From NCBI GenBank assembly GCA_905397405.1, contig CAJPVJ010000662.1:1-21733 (forward strand): a stretch of DNA of 21,733 nt, written 5' to 3'. The notes beneath the pieces are model-generated. The model saw only the letters and a program-made list of their open reading frames with translations. It was not told the DNA's origin and ran no database searches. This DNA comes from Oppiella nova. Lineage: Eukaryota; Arthropoda; Arachnida; Sarcoptiformes; Oppiidae. Made by a program: the position numbers and the translations under genes. Below are positions 1-9,050 of this stretch, piece after piece. Numbering within the stretch: position 1 is the first letter of the stretch; each line of letters opens with the position of its first letter.

Positions 1-389
1 AGTGGACATTTTGATAAAATATTTGAATAAATAGAGGACAAATAGTGGACAACATATTTTATAGTGGAATTGAATTACAATTTTTGAAAATATTTTTTCA
101 GCTAATCTCACTGAATTTTTGACTAGTTTTGTCATTAGGTTTTTACTATTTTTTTATAAATTTATTATAAAATATAATTTAATTACATTATAATGTATTT
201 TATCATGATTATAATGTGAATTTCATTTTACATAGCAGTTTTATCCTTACATTATTTTTCTAAATAAGGGATTTTATCATTTTAACAAATAAAGGACATT
301 CAATTTCCACTATTTCTCTCATAAAACTTAGAGGACAAATACAAAAATAGAGGACTGTCCTCTCCAATAGAGGACGGTTGGTCACACTG
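1..389. mobile_element. Terminal part of a hAT-like transposon or MITE, cut by the window start
   Basis: Read on the minus strand from 389, the sequence starts CAGTGTGACCAACCGTCCTC, a terminus of the type found in hAT elements. The terminal 80 bp hold several GAGGAC/GTCCTC motifs in both orientations (around 333-375), and more lie near 35-50 (agaggacaa, gtggac); such subterminal repeats are typical transposase-binding sites in hAT elements. The flank that follows, gttattac at 390-397, would be one 8-bp target duplication. The paralogous L2 flank has the same gttattac at 4056-4063 without the element, which acts as an empty site. No transposase is seen. The other end lies outside the window, so autonomy and length are unknown. 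Confidence 0.55.
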
Positions 390-1474
390 GTTATTACTAA
401 TTATAATTTAATTTATAAATTTTATGGTTTTGTATAACACCCAATTTAATTTACATTGTTTTTCATTAAGATGTAAAGTTAGGGCATTAATTAATTTCAA
501 ACGATTATGAGATATTGAATAATTTATTGATTAATTATTAATCATTTAAAAATAAATTTTGCTACTTTTAAAAATATATGATTGGATTAGACTATAATAT
601 TTTACTTGACTTAAATACTGATTATCTTAGAAATCAATTGAGAATATAAATTGAACAACAATAATAAAGTTTTGTTATTAAAGTACACGTAATTATAAAA
701 TCACTTATTTACTGAAATAATTATAAATACATTTTTATACATTAATAGAAATAAATTATCGTAGCTTATACGGTATTGTCTAAATATTACGGATATATGA
801 TTTCTATTTAATAAAGTATAAATATTTAGTTAGATTCATAATATTAATTTATAAACAAAAATGAATACTTATTTTACGTTTATAACTAAATTATTAACAT
901 AAATAGTTTTAAATTCAATAATATTAAAATATTACAAACGAATTAATTTTTATAATTATCAAATATTAAATAACTTTGAGCTATATTATTTAATATTTAT
1001 CAATACATTTACACAACAATAAAAACATTTCTAATTAGGGTAAGGTAATTACATTAGCAATAAATGTAGATATAAATAATTAATGTCTTACGATTATTAG
1101 ATATTCAATATTTTATTAATTAATAATTAATGATGAGAAAATAATGTACATTATGTACTGATACTTTTACTATTAAAAATATATGATAATAGTAAAGTGC
1201 TATATTTGACTTAATTATAATTTTAGAAATCAATTGATAATCTAAATTTAACCACGATAATAAATTTTGTTTATTAAAGTAAAGTACATGTTATTATAAA
1301 ATTACTTATTTACTGAAATAATTCTAAATACATTTTTATAAGTTAATAAATATAAGTCATCATAGGCATATGTAAATTGTTTAAATTCTTACGGATATAT
1401 AAATATTATATCTAGTTAAATTAATTATTAGGTAACAGTTAAAATTGAATAATACATTTCGTTGATTTTATATT
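390..1474. other. Non-coding 3' flank of IR L1, made of repeated segments
   Basis: No gene is visible in this stretch. About 310 bp at 481-797 recur in diverged form at 1085-1402 and again once at 4140-4467 downstream of L2; all three end in the motif attacggatatat or cttacggatatat. Between the two local copies, 882-995 matches the sequence just beyond the stop codon of the DEG/ENaC genes (8590-8612 plus 8930-9015, and the complement of 18517-18615). The order suggests nested partial duplications, including a relic of DEG/ENaC 3' flank, rather than regulatory sequence. Confidence 0.6.
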
Positions 1475-3150
1475 TTAAGTGACCATACGTCTATTAGCAA
1501 TTATAAATACAACAATTTCGACAAACAATATAGCTAAAGAAAATACATGTAAAACAATATACAATATAAATGATGACATTAATTTGTTAACATTAATATT
1601 GTACGTTAGGTTTGTATCAGCATTAGTCATTATTGCAATTGTTTTAATTTTAGTTCTGGCTAATATCTTGATTTTGTTATCAGCCCTCGTAGTCCATTCA
1701 TTTAAAAGACCAGAATTGCCTATATTTTGCAAACTATACGTAAAATTAATATCTATTAAAACTTAAGAATTAAAACATAAAAATCATTATAATTACTGTT
1801 TTTCTAATTGTCCCTTAAGAGGGAAATCCTTTTGTACGGCAACGCCATAGATGTCTATGGAAATGTCAGTTTGGCCATTAAGTGGGGGCGTGTAATGGGT
1901 CTTAATATTATCGTATAGTAGATAAGAAGTCAACCAATCTCTCGCAATAATTAATATTTCATTGGATTTAAGCAAGGGCAACTTATTGGTCAAACATTCG
2001 ATAAATTTAACATTATTTACGTTATCACTGAATATATGGGAATTGTTGCCCTAAATAAATTAACAGTATATTTTTAAAATTTATTTTAATTATAATATCT
2101 TAAAACATTAAATTTACTTGAAATATATCGGTATATGGTTTCCAGTTACAGATAGTTATTTGAACTTGTCCACTTCTGTGCGCGTTTACCAGGCCACTTA
2201 TTGTTTCTATTTTATTAACATGTTTTACTGATAATAAAGAAAGTATACAACCACTAAACGCTGTCATGAGTACCAAGCACATAAATGTCCATGTGTATAA
2301 TATGATTTTACAATGCATATTTACTTTATTATAGCTATGATTAGCCGGTGGTAATATATTATATACAACTGTCCACATCTATGCCCTGTATTTTTGTTAA
2401 TAAATATAAGCAAATAANACCACTAAACGCTGTCATGAGTACCAAGCACATAAATGTCCATGTGTATAATATGATTTTACAATGCATATTTACTTTATTA
2501 TAGCTATGATTAGCCGGTGGTAATATATTATATACAACTGTCCACATCTATGCCCTGTATTTTTGTTAATAAATATAAGCAAATAATTAGTGAAACTATA
2601 CTAATGACGAGATAAAACCAAACGTATTGATCGAAAGGCTCTAATAAATTAGTAAATAATTTTGCTGTAGGCATAGGTGCTGTAAATGTGATCGGCACAA
2701 TGATATGAGGGTAGGTATAGTCCACTACGGATAGCCTGTCCAATGAGTATGTTAGGCCGCCAATTCCAAAGTTTGCATGCTTAATTATACCGATAAAATT
2801 ATTAATTTATGTGTTAATAAAGTATATTTATTAATATTTTTATATACAATACATTATGATAAACCTGACCAACAATGCCATTCCAACTGTCATTTGGTAG
2901 GCGGTCCCCCCAAACACCGTTCGTATTAATGATTTCATGTGAAAAATTCCATACCTTTCCCAATGACTCTATGATTTCTATTTCAACACCACTGTAGTGT
3001 TTATCCATAATGATGTATGGCCACGACTAGATTTGTGATACAGTACAGTTTGTTATTCATTATACATTAAAATTATTGTAATTAAATTAATATTTTAGAT
3101 AAGACCTCTGTGGTTGCAATTTTTAAAGTTTCACCGTATAAATTAACCAT
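1475..3150 (-). pseudogene. Ionotropic receptor-like channel L1, disrupted in exon 3
   Basis: This is an IR/iGluR-type gene with five exons read on the minus strand: 3150-3106, 3026-2853, 2779-2118, 2050-1797 and 1733-1475, all with GT-AG borders. Exons 1-2 encode the S1 lobe, starting MVNLYGETLKIATT. Exon 3 encodes the rest of S1 with the SLDRLSVVDYTYP motif, then M1, pore and M2. Exon 4 encodes S2, and exon 5 the last membrane helix. In iGluRs the arginine of this motif binds the ligand carboxylate. Exon 3 is broken twice: five bases present in L2 after GGCATAGAT are missing, which shifts the frame, and 168 bp (2250-2417) are repeated exactly at 2419-2586 with an N at 2418. The second defect may be a misassembly, while the 5-base loss occurs in both copies. 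The other exons are open, so decay is recent or partly artefactual. Confidence 0.8.
2250..2586. repeat. 168-bp exact duplication around an N, in exon 3 of IR L1
   Basis: Bases 2250-2417 and 2419-2586 are identical and separated only by the ambiguous base at 2418. The repeated segment covers the M1-pore part of exon 3. An exact repeat joined by a single N looks like two contig ends that overlap but were not merged. Confidence 0.85.
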
Positions 3151-4499
3151 GGTTTAGTATACCAAATGGTATAAAATGAATTTGTTTATTGAGATATATA
3201 ATATTGGATTTACAATTTTCTATTTTGTTATGAAAACATTAATATTAAATATATAAATAGCATTTTCAATTATTTGTTGTTTTGAAAAAATATATAGTTA
3301 TTGAATTAAATTCATTAATATTTAAATAACCTTTTACCTCAACTGATTATTATTATTATAAAATCAATATAATTATTAACAATAGCAAAATATTTTAATT
3401 GCTAATTATACCAAATACAATAATAAATTATGTAAAATATTTGATCAAATTTAGATAATAAAAGAATTATTTAGTACTTCTAACAAAGAAATAAAATAAT
3501 TATGAATAAAATTTTATTATCTTTATATCAGTGGCTAGAATACTATTTAAATGTGTATTTTTCAATAAAAATTAAAACATGATAACTGAATACAAAATAT
3601 TCATAAGATATATAGTTTTAGATTTTATAGAAAAACACACATTTTAATCGGATTCTAGCTACTTATATGAATTTTATATGTTGTTAATTAACATTTTGAT
3701 TACAATTTAAAATGGATAAGCACATTTATTAATTTCAATTTATCTCAAATATTAAATTTTTATTAAAAATTATTTTAACAAAACATTTGAACTAATGATA
3801 ATTAGGAAATATTCAATGATACTAGAGCTGTACATACGGGCCCGGGTTTGTGCATATTTGCAGATTGTGCATTGTAATAATATTTTTGTTTTTAAAAACA
3901 AATATATCATATAATATTTAATACGATGATTGACTTAATAATACTGTTTATTAGTTATTAATAATTGTAATGCTTGTTTATTTATTAAAGTATACCATTC
4001 TTCCAATTCTAATATAAATACTGTTATTATATAAATTTAAAATTATTTAAGAAGTGTTATTACTAATTATAATTTAATTTATAAATTTTATGGTTTCGTA
4101 TAACAAGCAATTTAATTTACATTGTCTAACTCGGTAAGATGTAAAGTTATGGCATTAATTAGTTTCAAACGATTATGAGATATTAAATAATTTATTGATT
4201 AATTATTAATCATTTAAAAATAGATGTATGCTACTTTAAAAAATATACTGTATGACATGATTAGGCTATAATATTTTACTGGACTTAAATACTGATTATC
4301 TTAGAAATCAATTGAGAATATAAATTTAATAACAATGATAAAGTTTTGTTATTAAAGTACATGTAATTATAAAATCACTTATTTACTGAAATAATTATAA
4401 ATACATTTTATAAATTAATAGAAATAAATTACCGTAACTTATATTGTCTAAATATTACGGATATATAACTATTATTTCTATCTAAATTAATTATTAGTA
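3151..4499. other. Non-coding region between IR L1 and IR L2
   Basis: No gene is recognised. The first 350 bp are the 5' flank of L1 and align with the 5' flank of L2 (6124-6560). A fold-back element lies at 3531-3662. A short GC-rich island at 3829-3848 (gggcccgggtttgtg) follows tactagagctgtacatac; it resembles the tip of a hAT-type element, but no partner end was found. An 18-bp palindrome centred on tttaaa lies near 3886-3903. From about 4056 on, the sequence is the 3' flank of L2. Confidence 0.5.
3531..3662. mobile_element. Fold-back MITE in the L1 5' flank
   Basis: The left arm 3531-3578 (gtggctagaat...) is an imperfect inverted repeat of 3615-3662 (...attctagctac); roughly four fifths of the positions pair. 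It is flanked by ttatatca (3523-3530) and ttatatga (3663-3670), a possible 8-bp target duplication with one difference. The corresponding L2 flank near 6588-6606 has tctttatat followed directly by related sequence without the element. No coding capacity is seen. The superfamily is uncertain; the 8-bp duplication would suggest hAT. Confidence 0.6.
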
Positions 4500-6123
4500 T
4501 TAAGTGACCACATATCTATTAGGAACATTGTATTTAAATACAACAATTTCAACAAGCAATATAGTAAATGAAAATATATTTAAAACAATATACAATATAA
4601 ATGAAGACATTAATTGTTTGACATTTATATTATACGCTTGTATTGTATCAACATTAGTCATGGAAGTTGTTTTAAATTTTGTTCTAGCTAATGTTTTGAT
4701 TTTATTATAAGTTTTAGTAAACCACTCCATTAATAGACCAGAATTATGTATATTTTGCAAACTATACATAAAATTAATATTTATTAAAACTGAAGAATTA
4801 AAGCATAAAAATCATTATAATTACTGTTTTTCTAATTGTCCCTTAAGAGGGAAACCTTTATGTACGGCAACGCCCAGAATGTCCATAGAAATGGTAGTCT
4901 CGTCGTTATGTGGGGGCGTGTAATGGGTCTTAATGTTATCGTATAGTAGATAAGAAGTCAACCAATCTCTCGCAATAATTAATATTTCATTGGATTTAAG
5001 CAAGGGCAATTTATTGTCCACCCATTTAAGAAATTTAATATTATTTCCTTTATCGCTGAATATATGGGAATCGGTGCCCTAAATAAATACAGTATATTTT
5101 AAAATTTATTAAAATTATCTATAAACAATAATTTTACGTTAAACATATCGGAATACGGTTTAGAGTTAAAGCTAATAATTTGAACTTGTCGACTTCTGTG
5201 CGAAGTGACCAGTGCACTTATTGTTTCTATTTTATTATCATGTTTTACTGATAATAAAGAAAGTATACAACCACTAAACGCTGCCATTAGTACTAAGCAC
5301 ATAAATGTCCATGTGTATAATATGATTTTACAATGCATATTTACTTTATTATAGCTATGATTAGCCGGTGGTAAAATATTATATACAACTGTCCACTTAT
5401 TATCTATGCCCTGTATTTTTGAAAGCACATAAATGTCCATGTGTATAATATGATTTTACAATGCATATTTACTTTATTATAGCTATGATTAGCCGGTGGT
5501 AAAATATTATATACAACTGTCCACTTATTATCTATGCCCTGTATTTTTGTTAATAAATATAAGCAAATAATTAGTGAGACTATACTAATGACGAGATAAA
5601 TCCAAACATATAAATCGAAAGGCTCTAATAAATTGGTAAATAATTTTGCTGTAGGCATAGGTGCCGTGAAAGTGATCGGCACAATGATATGAGGGTAGGT
5701 ATAGTCCACTACGGATAGCCTGTCCAATGAGTATGTTAGGCCGCCAATTCCAAAGTTTGCATGCTTAATTATATGAATAAAATTAGTAAATTATATATAT
5801 ATGTATTAATATTTTTAAAAACAATACATTATGAAAAACCTGACCAATAATGCCCTCCCAACTGCCATTTGGTAGGCGGTCCCCCCAAACATCGTTTGTA
5901 TCAACGAATTCGTACGAAAAATTCCATACCTTTCCCACCGATTTAATAATTTCGATTTCAACACCACTGTACAGCTTATCCTGAATGATGTATGGCCACA
6001 ACTATATTTGTAATACAGTACAGTTTTGTGTTATTTATTATACTGTAGTATTATTATAAAAAATTTTAAACATAAAACCTTGGTGGTAGCAACTTTTAAT
6101 ATTTCACCGTGTAAATTGACCAT
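4500..6123 (-). pseudogene. Ionotropic receptor-like channel L2, broken by a 128-bp tandem duplication
   Basis: Five exons on the minus strand: 6123-6079, 6001-5828, 5763-5138, 5078-4825 and 4761-4500. Exon sizes and splice phases match L1 and L3. S1 starts MVNLHGEILKVATTK and includes SLDRLSVVDYTYP, retaining the iGluR-type ligand arginine. M1 (YVWIYLVISIVSLIICLYLL), the pore/M2 segment ending AAFSGCILSLLSVK, S2 and the last helix follow. Within exon 3, about 128 bp (5294-5421) are repeated head to tail at 5422-5549. Since 128 is not a multiple of three, the reading frame breaks and restarts. Removing one copy conceptually leaves an exon of the L1 length. A true recent tandem duplication or an assembly error are both possible; all other exons are intact. 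The start is the ATG in the conserved aacaatggtcaattta context also seen at 21251. Confidence 0.8.
5294..5549. repeat. 128-bp head-to-tail duplication in exon 3 of IR L2
   Basis: Bases from about 5294-5421 recur identically at 5422-5549, starting at aagcacataaatg and ending at ctgtatttttg. No N marks the junction. It lies at nearly the same place in the gene as the 168-bp duplication in L1. Confidence 0.85.
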
Positions 6124-6691
6124 TGTTTAGTACACCAGAAAGTGCTAACTGAATTTGTTTGTTTGAAATATATAACATTGAATTTCCAAGCTATTTTTAT
6201 TGAAACTATACCTATAATTAATTATGATACATTAATAATATACTTTACATAGTTGAGAAATTTTTAAAAAAAAATTTTTCGTTAATAATTTATTTTCTAT
6301 TTTGTTATAGAAACATTTGTATTAAATATATAATTAACATTTCATAATGATTTAATGTCCTTGAAAAAGTTTTTGAATTGAATTGAAATTATTAATATTT
6401 AAGTACGCTTCTCACTCAACAGATTACTATTATTATATAATCAATATAATGATGTTTAACAATAGCCAAATATTTTATTTTCTAATTATACCATATGCCA
6501 TAATAAATTATGTTAGATATCTAATCAAAAGATAATAAATAAATCAATTATTTTGTACTAGTATCATAATTATGAGTAATATTTTCTGTCTTTATATAAA
6601 TCATATAAAATAATGTTCATTAATATTATATTATAATTAATACAGTACAGTACAGTATTTAAAATGCATTAATACATTAAATTTTTTCAAT
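6124..6691. other. Non-coding region between IR L2 and IR L3
   Basis: This is the 5' flank of L2 and the 3' flank of L3, with no gene. It matches the complement of 20705-21255 in the right arm. A short run of tacag repeats lies at 6641-6656. An AT-rich self-complementary stretch lies around 6261-6285 (gaaatttttaaa / aaaaaatttttc). Confidence 0.6.
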
Positions 6692-8220
6692 TCACTTATA
6701 TATTAAATTACTATTTAAAATCATTTCAACAAAAAATATAATTATTGAAAATATACTTGACAATATACAAAATATAAATGCTGTTAATAATTGTTCAATG
6801 CTTAAACCAAATGTTTCTATGTTATCTTTAGTATCCTTATTTGTTTTATAATTAACCATGCTTAATTTCTTAATTATAAAATCAGCTTTTTGAAACCATT
6901 TCATTAATAAACCAGCATTTTGAATATTTTGCAAACTATGAATAAAAAAATATAAATTAATTTATCAATAAGTTAGTTAAATAATTACTGTTTCTCTAAG
7001 TGAGCCTTAAGTGGAAACCCTTTTTGTATGACCACTCCGTAGAAGTCCATAGAAATGGTTGACTCGTCGTTATGTGGGGGCGAGTAATGGGTCTCAATGT
7101 TTGTACGTAATAACAAAACTCGTAATGAATTTCTTGTCGTAATTAGTACCGGTGTCAATTTAGTTTGTTTTAGAAAATTTAAATCTTTATCGTAATTGAC
7201 AAATATAATTTTACGTTTGATGTCATTGTATAATTCGGAATCTGTATTCTTTAATGTGACAAAATAACAGGGTTAAAGTATATAGTTATAAAGTAATTAT
7301 AATATTACTAACATTAAATAAATAGGTGTAAGGTCTCATTTTGAAACCAAGTATTTGTACATGACCTCGATGCATGGCACTGACCAGGGCAGTTAAGGTT
7401 TCGACTTTATTAACAAACTTTACGGACATTAGTGAATGCATACAACCACTGAATGCTGACATAAGCACCAAACACATAAATGTCCATGTATACATTATTA
7501 TTTTGTTATGTAAGTTTAATTTATTGTAACTATGATCAGGCTTTTCTAATATTTTGTATAAAACTGGCCATTTATTATCAATTTTCTGTACATGAATTTT
7601 TGACATTAAATATACTGAAATCATCAGGGATAATATACTGATCATCAGATAAACCCAAATATAAGTATCAAAAGCGTCCAATAAATTGGTAAATTTTTTC
7701 ACTATAGGTGTCGGAGCTGTGAATGTAATGGCATTTATGATATGAGGATAAGCCATGTCTATGACTGATAGCCTGTCCAATGAGTAGGAAATACTGCCAA
7801 TGCCAAAGTTAGCGTGCTATAAAAAATAGTATACATAGTAGTTTAATTTAATAAACCAAGTGGTTTAGTATTGTTACCTTGGTATAGACCTCACCAATAA
7901 TACCACTCCAACTACCATTAGGAAAGGGATCACCCCAAGCACCCTGGGTATTAATTATTTGATACGAAAAATTCCATACATTTCCTAATGATTGTAACAT
8001 TTCTATTTCAACCCCACTGTAAGGTTTATTGAGGAATATATATGGCCGACTCTATATTTATAAAGTTCAAATTAACTATAAAGATTAATCTAATTATATG
8101 GTATTTTTATATACTAGTTCTTATTAGGTTATATAGTAAATTAAATTAAAAGTAGTATTAAATAAAATAATTACCGTTGTTGTAGCAACTTTAATAATTT
8201 CACCATTTAGATTCACCATT
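6692..8220 (-). CDS. Ionotropic receptor-like channel L3, intact
   Basis: Minus-strand exons are 8220-8176, 8051-7878, 7816-7313, 7248-6989 and 6935-6692, together 1227 nt or 408 residues. Start context and 15-codon exon 1 (MVNLNGEIIKVATTT) are shared with all paralogues. Residues about 1-120 form S1; SLDRLSVIDMAYP carries the arginine that in iGluRs contacts the ligand carboxylate. M1 is around residues 128-150 (YIWVYLMISILSLMISVYLM). The pore and M2 region contains YTWTFMCLVLMSAFSGC. S2 lies in exon 4, and the last helix (LLTAFIFCILSSIFSIIIFF) in exon 5. Family knowledge: a tetrameric ligand-gated cation channel of the plasma membrane, often chemosensory; the ligand is unknown. No amino-terminal domain or signal peptide is visible. 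At the exon 2 start this copy has SRP where L1, L2 and R3 have a tryptophan (WP). Its mirror copy is R3. Confidence 0.85.
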
Positions 8221-8617
8221 TTTATATATTTTAAATTATTTAACTGTATCTAATTATATGTTTAGACATAAAATAAGTAGAAATAAACTAGATTTATATA
8301 AAGAGAAAATTTTTATTGTTGTCTCAATAATTGATTTAATAATGATAAAATACTGACATTTATTATACACGTGAATAATAAGCAATTATAAATTGATAAT
8401 CAATAAATAAAATACTTAATTAATAACATAGTCTAAAATAGTTTATATTAATAGAATTATCTATTATAATTATTGTTTATAAGGGCAATATACAATATTT
8501 CGTTTTGTTTATGTGTTTATATATAATAATTACACATATTATTGATTATTTGCTATAATAATAATAATAATAAATGTTCTTAAAATAGTTTATTAACATA
8601 AATAGTTTTTTAATAAA

Positions 8618-8927
8618 TAAGTTATATATCGGCGAAACTAAACGCTATTTTAAGACTCGTTTGAGTCACTTATTATTAGGTGTTTTGGTGAAACATCACT
8701 ACTTAATAGAGATAAAGGATTTCAGTTAAAAGAAATCTGGAGTTTAGGTATCGATAAGATCTCGTGATTTGTCTATTATTTAGTTTTAAAAGTTTTTAAT
8801 TTCATTTAATCCCATATTTTGTAATAACTGCTGACGAAGGCTCCGTTTAGGACCGAAAGTACTCGAGTATTCAGATCTAATAAATATCATTAAATCATCA
8901 CTAAATCTAAAGAGTTATTTGTATCAT
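8618..8927 (+). mobile_element. 5'-truncated Penelope-like retroelement (GIY-YIG remnant plus hammerhead-like 3' part)
   Basis: From 8625 the plus strand encodes YIGETKRYFKTRLSH, the hallmark start of a GIY-YIG endonuclease of the Penelope-like type, followed by a stop at 8727. A shift of frame near 8720 would give further open sequence to a stop near 8765. A hammerhead-ribozyme-like motif follows at 8828-8876. GIY-YIG endonuclease plus hammerhead motifs in terminal repeats is established for Penelope-like elements. The right arm lacks this segment at the matching site (about 18610), where the flanking sequence is nearly continuous. No reverse transcriptase is present, so this is a dead 5'-truncated copy. 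Borders are approximate because both flanks are AT-rich. Confidence 0.75.
8828..8876 (+). ncRNA. Hammerhead ribozyme-like motif of the Penelope-like element
   Basis: The core CTGACGA (8831-8837) fits CUGANGA. Stem II could form from GGCTCC (8839-8844) and GGACC (8850-8854) with one bulged C and a GTTTA loop. GAAA follows at 8855-8858. Stem III is the palindromic GTACTCGAGTAT (8859-8870). Stem I would pair CTG (8828-8830) with CAG (8872-8874), placing cleavage near 8871. Stem I is short and the stem III register is off by one, so activity is doubtful; the fold is by eye. Confidence 0.6.
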
Positions 8928-9050
8928 ATTTAATTTATTAATAATATTAGAATATTACACATGAATTAATTTTTATAACTAACAAATATACAATAACTTT
9001 AAGCTAATTATATATAGGAATTGGTGGTGTTTGCTTATAAGTACTAATAT

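Larger units (their letters stand above)
390..3500. repeat. Tandem duplication unit A (contains IR L1)
   Basis: This unit is paralogous in the same orientation to unit B at 4056-6560. The match runs from ttattactaattataattt (391 and 4057) through the whole IR gene to the 5' flank around 3400-3500 and 6480-6560, where taattatacca is shared. Unit A is longer because it carries an extra copy of a 310-bp flank segment, a local 168-bp exon duplication and an inserted hAT element at its edge. Boundaries are by eye and approximate. Confidence 0.7.
4056..6560. repeat. Tandem duplication unit B (contains IR L2)
   Basis: This unit is the direct paralogue of unit A (390-3500). It covers the IR gene plus several hundred bases on each side. 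It lacks the hAT end, the MITE and the second 310-bp flank copy seen in unit A, so it is useful as the empty-site reference. Confidence 0.7.
8221..9050. other. Non-coding region between IR L3 and the DEG/ENaC pseudogene
   Basis: This holds the L3 5' flank, a TAA-type microsatellite (8554-8573), the Penelope-like insertion and the 3' flank of the DEG/ENaC pseudogene. Outside the insertion it is homologous to 18489-19005 on the opposite strand. No other gene is seen. Confidence 0.6.

Noticed and set aside
1479-1766. Plus-strand frame opposite IR L1 exon 5 (and 4504-4710 opposite L2 exon 5)
   Set aside because: It is the antisense of the hydrophobic last exon. The minus-strand reading has conserved splice borders and similarity to four other copies.
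3823-3870. GC-rich island ctagagctgtacatacgggc as a transposon end
   Set aside because: It resembles hAT-type tips, but no matching opposite end or target duplication was found.
6641-6656. Short tacag tandem repeat; also the TAA run at 8554-8573
   Set aside because: Simple microsatellites of a few units, expected in AT-rich DNA.
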